DNA of 64,000 nt, from contig NW_027473861.1 in assembly GCF_050947335.1 (NCBI RefSeq), forward strand, positions 62,001-126,000, read 5' to 3'. Positions 1 to 12,800 of this stretch are shown one piece after another. Origin of the DNA: Megachile rotundata. Taxonomy: Eukaryota > Arthropoda > Insecta > Hymenoptera > Megachilidae. The stretch's first letter is position 1; the number at the start of each line of letters is the position of its first letter. The position numbers and the translations under genes were made by a program. The notes beneath the pieces are model-generated. The model did no database searches, was not told where the DNA came from, and saw only the letters and a program-made list of their open reading frames with translations.

Positions 1-332
1 TAATAATATGAGTCAGATTGATAATAATAACAGTAATAAGTATAGTAATTGTCGTTCTATCGATAATATAAGCATAATATGGCTAATAATATGAGTTGGG
101 CTGATAAAAATAAGAATAATAAGTATAGTAATTGTCGTTCTATCGATCATATAAGCATAATATGGCTAATAATATGAGTTAGGTTGATAATAATAAGAGT
201 AATAAGTATAGTAAATGTCGTGCTATCGATCATATCTGCATAATATGGTTAATAATATGAGTTAGATTGATAATAGTGAGTGTAATAAGTATAGTAATTG
301 TCGTTCTGTCGATCATATTAGCATAATATGGT

Positions 333-415
333 TAATAATATGAGTTAGATTGATAATAATAAGAGTAATAAGTATAGTAATTGTCGTTCTATCGATCATA
401 TAAGCATAATATGGC
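333..415 (+). repeat. Reference monomer identical to the read consensus
   Basis: This copy matches the consensus I derived by eye. Monomer positions used below count from its first T. Landmarks: positions 1-52 contain no C at all; the six C residues fall in 53-83. The palindrome ATCGAT is at 59-64. The two CpG dinucleotides are at 53-54 and 61-62. CATAT (65-69) and ATATG (77-81) form a 5-bp inverted repeat with a 7-nt loop. The common variants are linked sets: A70C+A71T with C83T ('ctgc/ggt' type); A27C+A36G+A38G, often with G51C ('actaagagtagtgag' type); A63C with T75C ('cgctcat/gcacaat' type); C65A ('cgataat' type); A68T with G72C ('tttaacc' type). These linked sets give each stretch of the array a readable order of monomer types. 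Confidence 0.95.
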
Positions 416-581
416 TAATAATATGAGTTAGAGTGATGATACTAAGAGTAGTGAGTACAGTAATTCTCATTCCATCGATCATATAAGCATAATATGGCTA
501 ATAATATGAGTTAGATTGATAATAATAGCAGTAATAAATACAAAAATTGTCGTTCTATCGATAATATAAGCATAATATGGC

Positions 582-1743
582 TAATAATATGAGTTAGATT
601 GATAATACTAAGAGTAGTGAGTATAGTAATTGTCGTTCTATCGATCATATAAGCATAATATGGCTAATAATATGAGTTAGATTGATAATAATAAGTGTAA
701 TAAGTATAGTAATTGTCGTTCTATCGGTCATTTAAGCATAATATGGCTAATAATATGAGTCAGATTGATAATAATAACAGTAATAAGTATAGTAATTGTC
801 GTTCTATCGATAATATAAGCATAATATGGCTAATAATATGAGTTAGATTGATAATACTAAGAGTAGTGAGTATAGTAATTCTCGTTCTATCGATCATATA
901 ATCATAATATGGCTAATAATATGAGTTAGATTGATAATACCAAGAGTAGTGAGTATAGTAATTGTCGTTCTATCGATCATATAAGCATAATATGGCTAAT
1001 AATATGAGTTAGATTGATAATAATAAGAGTAGTAAGTATAGTATTTGTCGTTCTATCGATCATATAAGCATAATATGGCTAATAATACGAGTTAGATTGA
1101 TAATAATAAGAGTAATAAGTATAGTAATTGTCGTTCTATCGATCATTTAACCATAATATGGCTAATAATATGAGTTAGATTGATAATAATAAGAGTAATA
1201 AGTATAGTAATTGTCGTTCTATCGATAATATAAGCATAATATGGCTAATAATATGAGTTAGATTGATAATACTAAGAGTAATAAGTATAGTAATTGTCGT
1301 TCTATGGATCATATAAGCATAATATGGCTAATAATATGAGTTAGATTGATAATACTAAGAGTAGTGAGTATAGTAATTCTCATTCTATCGATCATATAAG
1401 CATAATATGGCTAATAATATGAGTTAGATAGATAATAATAAGAGTAATGAGTATAGTAATTGTAGTTCTATCGATCATATCTGCATAATATGGTTAATAA
1501 TATGAGTTAGATTCATAATAATAACAGTAACAAGTATAGTAATTGTCGTTCTATCGATCATTTAAGCATAATATGGCTAATAATATGAGTTAGATTGATA
1601 ATAATAAGAGTAATAAGTATAGTAATTGTCGTTCTATCGATCATATCTGCATAATATGGTTAATAATATGAGTTAGATTGATAATAGTGAGTGTAATAAG
1701 TATAGTGAATGTCGTTCTATCGATCATATCAGCATAATATGGG
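582..1743 (+). repeat. 14-monomer block, first copy of a 3984-bp spaced duplication
   Basis: This 1162-bp run of 14 monomers recurs at 4566-5727, an offset of 3984 bp (48 monomers). Both copies have the same order of types: a 'gtcagatt/aacag' monomer, then 'attctcg/ataatcat', ACCAAG, 'gtatttgtcg', TACGAG with 'tttaacc', 'cgataat', and a monomer carrying the rare TCTATGGATC (1301 and 5285). They continue through 'attctcattc', 'gatagataat', 'gattcat' and end with a 'gtgaatg/cagc' monomer followed by GGG. The rare TATGGATC change shared by both copies shows common descent, not independent mutation. A difference is GTAGAG near 4773 in the second copy, where the first has GTATAG. Confidence 0.88.
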
Positions 1744-2241
1744 TAATAATATGAGTTGGATTGATAATAATAAGAGTAATGAGTATAGTAATTGTAGTTC
1801 TATCGATCATATAAGCATAATATGGCTAATAATATGAGTAAGATTCATAATAATAAGAGTAATAAGTATAGTAATTGTCGTTCTATCGATCATTTAAGCA
1901 TAATATGGCGAATAATATGAATTGGGTTGATAAAAATAAGAATAATAAGTATAGTAATTGTCGTTCTATCGATCATATAAGCATAATATGGCTAATAATA
2001 TGAGTTAGGTTGATAATAATAAGAGTAATAAGTATAGTAAATGTCGTGCTATCGATCATATCTGCATAATATGGTTAATAATATGAGTTAGATTGATAAT
2101 AGTGAGTGTAATAAGTATAGTAATTGTCGTTCTGTCGATCATATTAGCATAATATGGTTAATAATATGAGTTAGATTGATAATAATAAGAGTAATAAGTA
2201 TAGTAATTGTCGTTCTATCGGTCATTTAAGCATAATATGGC

Positions 2242-3984
2242 TAATAATATGAGTCAGATTGATAATAATAACAGTAATAAGTATAGTAATTGTCGTTCTA
2301 TCGATAATATAAGCATAATTTGGCTAATAATATGAGTTAGATTGATAATACTAAGAGTAGTGAGTATAGTAATTCTCGTTCTATCGATCATATAATCATA
2401 ATATGGCTAATAATATGAGTTAGATTGATAATACCAAGAGTAGTGAGTATAGTAATTGTCGTTCTATCGATCATATAAGCATAATATGGCTAATAATACG
2501 AGTTAGATTGATAATAATAAGAGTAATAAGTATAGTAATTGTCGTTCTATCGATCATTTAACCATAATATGGCTAATAATATGAGTTAGATTGATAATAA
2601 TAAGAGTAATAAGTATAGTAATTGTCGTTCTATCGATAATATAAGCATAATATGGCTAATAATATGAGTTAGATTGATAATACTAAGAGTAATAAGTATA
2701 GTAATTGTCGTTCTATCGATCATATAAGCATAATATGGCTAATAATACGAGTTAGATTGATAATAATAAGAGTAATAAGTATAGTAATTGTCGTTCTATC
2801 GATCATTTAACCATAATATGGCTAATAATATGAGTTAGATTGATAATACCAAGAGTAGTGAGTATAGTAATTGTCGTTCTATCGATCATATAAGCATAAT
2901 ATGGCTAATAATATGAGTTAGATTGATAATAATAAGAGTAGTAAGTATAGTATTTGTCGTTCTATCGATCATATAAGCATAATATGGCTAATAATACGAG
3001 TTAGATTGATAATAATAAGAGTAATAAGTATAGTAATTGTCGTTCTATCGATCATTTAACCATAATATGGCTAATAATATGAGTTAGATTGATAATAATA
3101 AGAGTAATAAGTATAGTAATTGTCGTTCTATCGATAATATAAGCATAATATGGCTAATAATATGAGTCAGATTGATAATAATAACAGTAATAAGTATAGT
3201 AATTGTCGTTCTATCGATAATATAAGCATAATTTGGCTAATAATATGAGTTAGATTGATAATACTAAGAGTAGTGAGTATAGTAATTCTCGTTCTATCGA
3301 TCATATAATCATAATATGGCTAATAATATGAGTTAGATTGATAATACCAAGAGTAGTGAGTATAGTAATTGTCGTTCTATCGATCATATAAGCATAATAT
3401 GGCTAATAATACGAGTTAGATTGATAATAATAAGAGTAATAAGTATAGTAATTGTCGTTCTATCGATCATTTAACCATAATATGGCTAATAATATGAGTT
3501 AGATTGATAATAATAAGAGTAATAAGTATAGTAATTGTCGTTCTATCGATAATATAAGCATAATATGGCTAATAATATGAGTTAGATTGATAATACTAAG
3601 AGTAATAAGTATAGTAATTGTCGTTCTATCGATCATATAAGCATAATATGGCTAATAATACGAGTTAGATTGATAATAATAAGAGTAATAAGTATAGTAA
3701 TTGTCGTTCTATCGATCATTTAACCATAATATGGCTAATAATATGAGTTAGATTGATAATACCAAGAGTAGTGAGTATAGTAATTGTCGTTCTATCGATC
3801 ATATAAGCATAATATGGCTAATAATATGAGTTAGATTGATAATAATAAGAGTAGTAAGTATAGTATTTGTCGTTCTATCGATCATATAAGCATAATATGG
3901 CTAATAATACGAGTTAGATTGATAATAATAAGAGTAATAAGTATAGTAATTGTCGTTCTATCGATCATTTAACCATAATATGGC
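2242..3984 (+). repeat. 11-monomer (913-bp) higher-order repeat, about two copies
   Basis: Copy one is 2242-3154 (11 monomers) and copy two is 3155-3984 (10 monomers, then the order changes to a 'gtgagtgtaataaatatag' type). Each starts with a 'gtcagattgat/aacag' monomer that carries the rare AATTTGGC ending (GCATAATTT at 2313 and 3226, exactly 913 bp apart). Then follow the 'attctcg/aatcat', ACCAAG, TACGAG, 'cgataat', 'actaagagtaataag', TACGAG, ACCAAG and 'gtatttgtcg' monomers in the same order. The private AATTTGGC mutation occurs only in these two copies, which makes this a young local tandem duplication. Confidence 0.88.
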
Positions 3985-4565
3985 TAATAATATGAGTTAG
4001 ATTGATAATAGTGAGTGTAATAAATATAGCAATTGCCGTTCTATCGCTCATATAAGCACAATATGGCTAATAATATGAGTTAGATAGATAATAATAAGAG
4101 TAATGAGTATAGTAATTGTCGTTCTATCGATCATATCTGCATAATATGGTTAATAATATGAGTTAGATTCATAATAATAACAGTAACAAGTATAGTAATT
4201 GTCGTTCTATCGATCATTTAAGCATAATATGGCTAATAATATGAGTTAGATTGATAATAATAAGAGTAATAAGTATAGTAATTGTCGTTCTATCGATCAT
4301 ATCTGCATAATATGGTTAATAATATGAGTTAGATTGATAATAGTGAGTGTAATAAGTATAGTGAATGTCGTTCTATCGATCATATCAGCATAATATGGGT
4401 AATAATATGAGTTGGATTGATAATAATAAGAGTAATGAGTATAGTAATTGTAGTTCTATCGATCATATAAGCATAATATGGCTAATAATATGAGTAAGAT
4501 TCATAATAATAACAGTAACAAGTATAGTAATTGTCGTTCTATCGATCATTTAAGCATAATATGGC

Positions 4566-5727
4566 TAATAATGTGAGTTAGATTGATAATACTAAGAGTA
4601 GTGAGTATAGTAATTGTCGTTCTATCGATCATATAAGCATAATATGGCTAATAATATGAGTTAGATTGATAATAATAAGTGTAATAAGTATAGTAATTGT
4701 CGTTCTATCGGTCATTTAAGCATAATATGGCTAATAATATGAGTCAGATTGATAATAATAACAGTAATAAGTAGAGTAATTGTCGTTCTATCGATAATAT
4801 AAGCATAATATGGCTAATAATATGAGTTAGATTGATAATACTAAGAGTAGTGAGTATAGTAATTCTCGTTCTATCGATCATATAATCATAATATGGCTAA
4901 TAATATGAGTTAGATTGATAATACCAAGAGTAGTGAGTATAGTAATTGTCGTTCTATCGATCATATAAGCATAATATGGCTAATAATATGAGTTAGATTG
5001 ATAATAATAAGAGTAGTAAGTATAGTATTTGTCGTTCTATCGATCATATAAGCATAATATGGCTAATAATACGAGTTAGATTGATAATAATAAGAGTAAT
5101 AAGTATAGTAATTGTCGTTCTATCGATCATTTAACCATAATATGGCTAATAATATGAGTTAGATTGATAATAATAAGAGTAATAAGTATAGTAATTGTCG
5201 TTCTATCGATAATATAAGCATAATATGGCTAATAATATGAGTTAGATTGATAATACTAAGAGTAATAAGTATAGTAATTGTCGTTCTATGGATCATATAA
5301 GCATAATATGGCTAATAATATGAGTTAGATTGATAATACTAAGAGTAGTGAGTATAGTAATTCTCATTCTATCGATCATATAAGCATAATATGGCTAATA
5401 ATATGAGTTAGATAGATAATAATAAGAGTAATGAGTATAGTAATTGTAGTTCTATCGATCATATCTGCATAATATGGTTAATAATATGAGTTAGATTCAT
5501 AATAATAACAGTAACAAGTATAGTAATTGTCGTTCTATCGATCATTTAAGCATAATATGGCTAATAATATGAGTTAGATTGATAATAATAAGAGTAATAA
5601 GTATAGTAATTGTCGTTCTATCGATCATATCTGCATAATATGGTTAATAATATGAGTTAGATTGATAATAGTGAGTGTAATAAGTATAGTGAATGTCGTT
5701 CTATCGATCATATCAGCATAATATGGG
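4566..5727 (+). repeat. 14-monomer block, second copy
   Basis: Second copy of the block at 582-1743, in the same orientation and in register. It retains TCTATGGATC at 5285. It differs by at least the first monomer start (AATGTGAG near 4570) and GTAGAG near 4773. The two copies are separated by 2822 bp of other satellite, including the 11-monomer repeat, so this is a dispersed and not an adjacent duplication within the array. Confidence 0.86.
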
Positions 5728-7138
5728 TAATAATATGAGTTAGATTGATAATAATAAGAGTAATAAGTATAGTAATTGTCGTTCTATCGATCATATCTGC
5801 ATAATATGGTTAATAATATGAGTTAGATTGATAATAGTGAGTGTAATAAGTATAGTAAATGTCGTTCTATCGATCATATCAGCATAATACGGGTATTAAT
5901 ATGAGTTGGATTGATAATAATAAGAGTAATGAGTATAGTAATTGTAGTTCTATCGATCATATAAGCATAATGTGGCTAATAATATGAGTTAGATTGATAA
6001 TAATAAGAGTAGTAAGTATAGTATTTGTCGTTCTATCGATCATATCTGCATAATATGGTTAATAATATGAGTTAGATTCATAATAATAACAGTAATAAGT
6101 ATAGTAATTGTCGTTCTATCGATAATATAACCATAATATGGCTAATAATATGAGTTAGATTGATAATACTAAGAGTAGTGAGTATAGTAATTGTCGTTCT
6201 AACGATCATATAAGCATAATATGGCTAATAATATGAGTTAGATTGATAATAATAAGAGTAATGAGTATAGTAATTGTCGTTCTATCGATCATATAAGCAT
6301 AATATGGTTAATAATATGAGTTAGATTGATAATAGTGAGTGTAATAAATATAGTAATTGTCGTTCTATCGCTCATATAAGCACAATATGGCTAATAATAT
6401 GAGTTAGATTGATAATAATAAGAGTAATAAGTATAGTAATTGTCGTTCTATCGATTATATCTGCACAATATGGTTAATAATATGAGTTAGATTGATAATA
6501 ATAAGAGTAATAAGTATAGTAATTGTCGTTATATCGATCATATAACCATAATATGGCTAATAGCATGAGTTAGATTGATAATAATAAGAGTAATGAGTAT
6601 AGTAATTGTCGTTCTATCGATCATATCTGCATAATATGGTTAATAATATGAGTTAGATTGATAATAATAAGAGTAATAAGTATAGTAATTGTCGTTCTAT
6701 CGATCATATAAGCATAATATGGCTAATAATATGAGTTAGATTGATAATAATAAGAGTAATAAGTATAGTAATTGTCGTTCTATCGATCATATAAGCATAA
6801 TATGGCTAATAATATGAGTTAGATTGATAATAATAAATGTAATAAGTATAGTAATTGTCGTTCTATCGATCATAATTGCATAATATGGTTAATAATATGA
6901 GTTAGATTGATAATAATAAGAGCAATGAGTATAGTAATTGTCGTACTATCGATCATATAAGCATAATATGGCTAATAATATGAGTTAGATTGATAATAAT
7001 AAGTGTAAAAAGTATAGTAATTGTCGTTCGATCGATCATATCTGCATAATATGGTTAATAATATGAGTTAGATTGATAATAATAAGAGTAATGAGTATAG
7101 TAATTGTCGTACTATCGATCATATAAGCATAATATGGC

Positions 7139-8134
7139 TAATAATGTGTGTTAGATTGATAATAGTGAGTGCAATAAATATAGTAATTGTCGTTCTATCG
7201 CTCATATAAGCACAATATGGCTAATAATATGAGTTAAATTGATAATAATAAGAGTTATAAGTATAGTAATTGTCGTTCTATCGATCATATAAGCATAATA
7301 TGGCTAATAATATGAGTTAGATTGATAATAATAAGAGTAATAAGTATAGTAATTGTCGTTCTATCGATCATTTAACCATAATATGGCTAATAATATGAGT
7401 TAGATTGATAATAATAAGAGTAATAAATATAGTAATTGTCGTTCTATCGATAATATAAGCATAATATGGCTAATAATATGAGTTAGATTGATAATAATAA
7501 GAGTAATAAGTATAGTAATTGTCGTTCTATCGATTATATCTGCACAATATGGTTAATAATATGAGTTAGATTGATAATAATAAGAGTAATAAGTATAGTA
7601 ATTGTCGTTATATCGATCATATAACCATAATATGGCTAATAGCATGAGTTAGATTGATAATAATAAGAGTAATGAGTATAGTAATTGTCGTTCTATCGAT
7701 CATATCTGCATAATATGGTTAATAATATGAGTTAGATTGATAATAGTGAGTGTAATAAATATAGTAATTGTCGTTCTATCGCTCATATAAGCACAATATG
7801 GCTAATAATATGAGTTAGATTGATAATAATAAGAGTAATAAGTATAGTAATTGTCGTTCTATCGATCATATAAGCATAATATGGCTAATAATATGAGTTA
7901 GATTGATAATAATAAATGTAATAAGTATAGTAATTGTCGTTCTATCGATCATAATTGCATAATATGGTTAATAATATGAGTTAGATTGATAATAATAAGA
8001 GCAATGAGTATAGTAATTGTCGTACTATCGATCATATAAGCATAATATGGCTAATAATATGAGTTAGATTGATAATAATAAGTGTAAAAAGTATAGTAAT
8101 TGTCGTTCGATCGATCATATAAGCATAATATGGC
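7139..8134 (+). repeat. 12-monomer segment, first copy of a 1743-bp spaced duplication
   Basis: The copy starts with a monomer carrying the rare GTGTGTTAG (7146) and matches the segment starting at 8882 (GTGTGTTAG at 8889), an offset of 21 monomers. Both contain a monomer with the private GAGTTAAATTG, then 'tttaacc', 'cgataat', 'gattatatctgcac', 'gttatatcg', 'tagcatgag', 'cgctcat', 'aatgtaataag/cataattgc', 'agcaatgag/gtactatc' and 'agtgtaaaaag/gttcgatcg' monomers. A difference is AGAGTTATAAG near 7251 against AGAGTAATAAG in the other copy. They diverge after the GTTCGATCG monomer. A third GTGTGTTAG lies at 9968 and a fourth at 62530. Confidence 0.85.
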
Positions 8135-8881
8135 TAATAATATGAGTAAGATTCATAATAATAAGAGTAATAAGTATAGTAATTGTCGTTCTATCGATCA
8201 TTTAAGCATAATATGGCGAATAATATGAGTTGGGTTGATAAAAATAAGAATAATAAGTATAGTAATTGTCGTTCTATCGATCATATAAGCATAATATGGC
8301 TAATAATATGAGTTAGGTTGATAATAATAAGAGTAATAAGTATAGTAAATGTCGTGCTATCGATCATATCTGCATAATATGGTTAATAATATGAGTTAGA
8401 TTGATAATAGTGAGTGTAATAAGTATAGTAATTGTCGTTCTGTCGATCATATAAGCATAATATGGCTAATAATATGAGTTAGATTGATAATAATAAGAGT
8501 AATAAGTATAGTAATTGTCGTTCTATCGATTATATCTGCACAATATGGTTAATAATATGAGTTAGATTGATAATAATAAGAGTAATAAGTATAGTAATTG
8601 TCGTTATATCGATCATATAACCATAATATGGCTAATAGCATGAGTTAGATTGATAATAATAAGAGTAATGGGTATAGTAATTGTCGTTCTATCGATCACA
8701 TCTGCATAATATGGTTAATAATATGAGTTAGATTGATAATAGTGAGTGTAATAAATATAGTAATTGTCGTTCTATCGCTCATATAAGCACAATATGGCTA
8801 ATAATATGAGTTAGATTGATAATAATAAGAGTAATGAGTATAGTAATTGTCGTACTATCGATCATATAAGCATAATATGGC

Positions 8882-9877
8882 TAATAATGTGTGTTAGATT
8901 GATAATAGTGAGTGCAATAAATATAGTAATTGTCGTTCTATCGCTCATATAAGCACAATATGGCTAATAATATGAGTTAAATTGATAATAATAAGAGTAA
9001 TAAGTATAGTAATTGTCGTTCTATCGATCATATAAGCATAATATGGCTAATAATATGAGTTAGATTGATAATAATAAGAGTAATAAGTATAGTAATTGTC
9101 GTTCTATCGATCATTTAACCATAATATGGCTAATAATATGAGTTAGATTGATAATAATAAGAGTAATAAGTATAGTAATTGTCGTTCTATCGATAATATA
9201 AGCATAATATGGCTAATAATATGAGTTAGATTGATAATAATAAGAGTAATAAGTATAGTAATTGTCGTTCTATCGATTATATCTGCACAATATGGTTAAT
9301 AATATGAGTTAGATTGATAATAATAAGAGTAATAAGTATAGTAATTGTCGTTATATCGATCATATAACCATAATATGGCTAATAGCATGAGTTAGATTGA
9401 TAATAATAAGAGTAATGAGTATAGTAATTGTCGTTCTATCGATCATATCTGCATAATATGGTTAATAATATGAGTTAGATTGATAATAGTGAGTGTAATA
9501 AATATAGTAATTGTCGTTCTATCGCTCATATAAGCACAATATGGCTAATAATATGAGTTAGATTGATAATAATAAGAGTAATAAGTATAGTAATTGTCGT
9601 TCTATCGATCATATAAGCATAATATGGCTAATAATATGAGTTAGATTGATAATAATAAATGTAATAAGTATAGTAATTGTCGTTCTATCGATCATAATTG
9701 CATAATATGGTTAATAATATGAGTTAGATTGATAATAATAAGAGCAATGAGTATAGTAATTGTCGTACTATCGATCATATAAGCATAATATGGCTAATAA
9801 TATGAGTTAGATTGATAATAATAAGTGTAAAAAGTATAGTAATTGTCGTTCGATCGATCATATCTGCATAATATGGT
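8882..9877 (+). repeat. 12-monomer segment, second copy
   Basis: Counterpart of 7139-8134, matching the same order of variant monomers. It is followed after one further monomer by another GTGTGTTAG monomer (9968), so a 13-monomer step (1079 bp) is nested in the 21-monomer spacing. The nested steps suggest successive unequal exchanges with different offsets. Confidence 0.82.
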
Positions 9878-12800
9878 TAATAATATGAGTTAGATTGATA
9901 ATAATAAGAGTAATGAGTATAGTAATTGTCGTACTATCGATCATATAAGCTTAATATGGCTAATAATGTGTGTTAGATTGATAATAGTGAGTGCAATAAA
10001 TATAGTAATTGTCGTTCTATCGCTCATATAAGCACAATATGGCTAATAATATGAGTTAGATTGATAATAATAAGAGTAATAAGTATAGTAATTGTCGTTC
10101 TATCGATCATATAAGCATAATATGGCTAATAATATGAGTTAGATTGATAATAATAAGAGTAATAAGTATATTAATTGTCGTTCTATCGATCATTTAACCA
10201 TAATATGGCTAATAATATGAGTTAGATTGATAATAATAAGAGTAATAAGTATAGTAATTGTCGTTCTATCGATAATATAAGCATAATATGGCTAATAATA
10301 TGAGTTAGATTGATAATACTGAGGGTAGTGAGTATAGTAACTCTCGTTCTATCGATCATATAAGCATAATATGGCTAATAATATGAGTTGGATTGATAAT
10401 AATAAGAGTAATAAGTATAGTAATTGTCGTTCTATCGATCATATAAGCATAATATGGCTAATAATATGAGTTAGATTGATAATAATAAGAGTAATAAGTA
10501 TATTAATTGTCGTTCTATCGATCATTTAACCATAATATGGCTAATAATATGAGTTAGATTGATAATAATAACAGTAATAAGTATAGTAATCGTCGTTCTA
10601 TCGATAATATAAGCATAATATGGCTAATAATATGAGTTTGATTGATAATACTAAGAGTAGTGAGTATAGTAATTGTCGTTCTATCGATCATATAAGCATA
10701 ATATGGCTAATAATATGAGTTAGATTGATAATAATAAGAGTAATGAGTATAGTAATTGTCGTTCTATCGATCATATAAGCATAATATGGCTAATAATATG
10801 AGTTAGATTTATAATAATAAGAGTAATAAGTATAGTAATTGTCGTTCTATCGATCATATAAGCACAATATGGCTAATAATATGAGTTAGATTGATAATAA
10901 TAAGAGTAATAAGTATAGTAATTGTCGTTCTATCGATTATATCTGCACAATATGGTTAATAATATGAGTTAGATTGATAATAATAAGAGTAATAAGTATA
11001 GTAATTGTCGTTATATCGATCATATAACCATAATATGGCTAATAGCATGAGTTAGATTGATAATAATAAGAGTAATGAGTATAGTAATTGTCGTTCTATC
11101 GATCATATCTGCATAATATGGTTAATAGTATGAGTTAGATTGATAATAGTGAGTGTAATAAATATAGTAATTGTCGTTCTATCGCTCATATAAGCACAAT
11201 ATGGCTAATAATATGAGTTAGATTGATAATAATAAGAGTAATAAGTATAGTAATTGTCGTTCTATCGCTCATATAAGCACAATATGGCTAATAATATGAG
11301 TTAGATTGATAATAATAAGAGTAATAAGTATAGTAATTGTCGTTCTATCGATCATATAAGCATAATATGGCTAATAATATGAGTTAGATTGATAATAATA
11401 AGAGTAATAAGTATATTAATTGTCGTTCTATCGATCATTTAACCATAATATGGCTAATAATATGAATTAGATTGATAATAATAAGAGTAATAAGTATAGT
11501 AATTGTCGTTCTATCGATAATATAAGCCTAATATGGCTAATAATATGAGTTAGATTGATAATACTGAGGGTAGTGAGTATAGTAACTCTCGTTCTATCGA
11601 TCATATAAGCATAATATGGCTAATAATATGAGTTGGATTGATAATAATAAGAGTAATAAGTATAGTAATTGTCGTTCTATCGATCATATAAGCACAATAT
11701 GGCTAATAATATGAGTTAGATTGATAATAATAAGAGTAATAAGTATAGTAATTGTCGTTCTATCGATCATATCTGCATAATATGGTTAATAATATGAGTT
11801 AGATTGATAATAATAAGAGTAATAAGTATAGTAATTGTCGTTATATCGATCATATAACCATAATATGGCTAATAGCATGAGTTAGATTGATAATAATAAG
11901 AGTAATAAGTATAGTAATTGTCGTTCTATCGATCATATAAGCATAATATGGCTAATAATATGAGTTAGATTGACAATAATAAGTGTAATAAGTATAGTAA
12001 TTGTCGTTCTATCGATCATATCAGCATAATACGGGTAATAATATGAGTTGGATTGATAATAATAAGAGTAATGAGTATAGTAATTGTAGTTCTATCGATC
12101 ATATAAGCATAATGTGGCTAATAATATGAGTTAGATTCATAATAATAAGAGTAATAAGTACAGTAATTGTCGTTCTATCGATCATATAAGCAGAATATGG
12201 CTAATAATATGAGTTAGATTTATAATAATAAGAGTAATAAGTATAGTAATTGTCGTTCTATCGATCATATAAGCACAATATGGCTAATAATATGAGTTAG
12301 ATTGATAATAATAAGAGTAATAAGTATAGTAACTGTCGTTCTATCGATAATATAAGCATAATATGGCTAATAATATGAGTTAGATTGATAATAATAAGAG
12401 TAATAAGTATAGTAATTGTCGTTCTATCGATCATATAAGCAGAATATGGCTAATAATATGAGTTAGATTGATAATAATAAGAGTAATAAGTATAGTAATT
12501 GTCGTTCTATCGATTATATCTGCACAATATGGTTAATAATATGAGTTAGATTGATAATAATAAGAGTAATAAGTATAGTAATTGTCGTTATATCGATCAT
12601 ATAACCATAATATGGCTAATAGCATGAGTTAGATTGATAATAATAGGAGTAATGAGTATATTAATAGTCGTTCTATCGATCATATCTGCATAATATGGTT
12701 AATAATATGAGTTAGATTGATAATAGTGAGTGTAATAAATATAGTAATTGTCGTTCTATCGCTCATATAAGCACAATATGGCTAATAATATGAGTTAGAT

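Larger units (their letters stand above)
1..5976 (+). repeat. Left satellite segment: 72 monomers with block duplications
   Basis: Seventy-two 83-bp monomers in perfect register. It is rich in the 'actaagagtagtgag' type and in monomers with the private change ACCAAG, 'agtagtaagtatagtattt' and TACGAG. The same strings of types recur inside it (see the 14-monomer and 11-monomer duplications). It also holds the earliest examples of the 'gggttgataaaaataag' type (near 93 and 1920), which recurs at about ten other places across the window as a landmark. The left edge of the window starts exactly on a monomer boundary under the phase I chose, and the array certainly continues beyond it. Confidence 0.93.

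Noticed and set aside
333..415. Replication origin (ARS-like AT-rich element)
   Set aside because: AT richness alone is not evidence; I see no ARS consensus match or other origin hallmark, and the same sequence is present hundreds of times.
333..415. The 83-bp monomer being itself a dimer of a shorter repeat
   Set aside because: TAA-rich stretches and TAATATG near both ends look alike, but the two halves differ clearly (C-free first part, C-containing second part) and I find no convincing internal alignment.
5881..5900. CENP-B box like sequence around TACGGG in the 'cagc/tacggg' monomers
   Set aside because: The CENP-B box needs TTCG, an A and CGGG at fixed spacing within 17 bp. The CGGG here has no TTCG at the right distance, and the main monomer type lacks CGGG.
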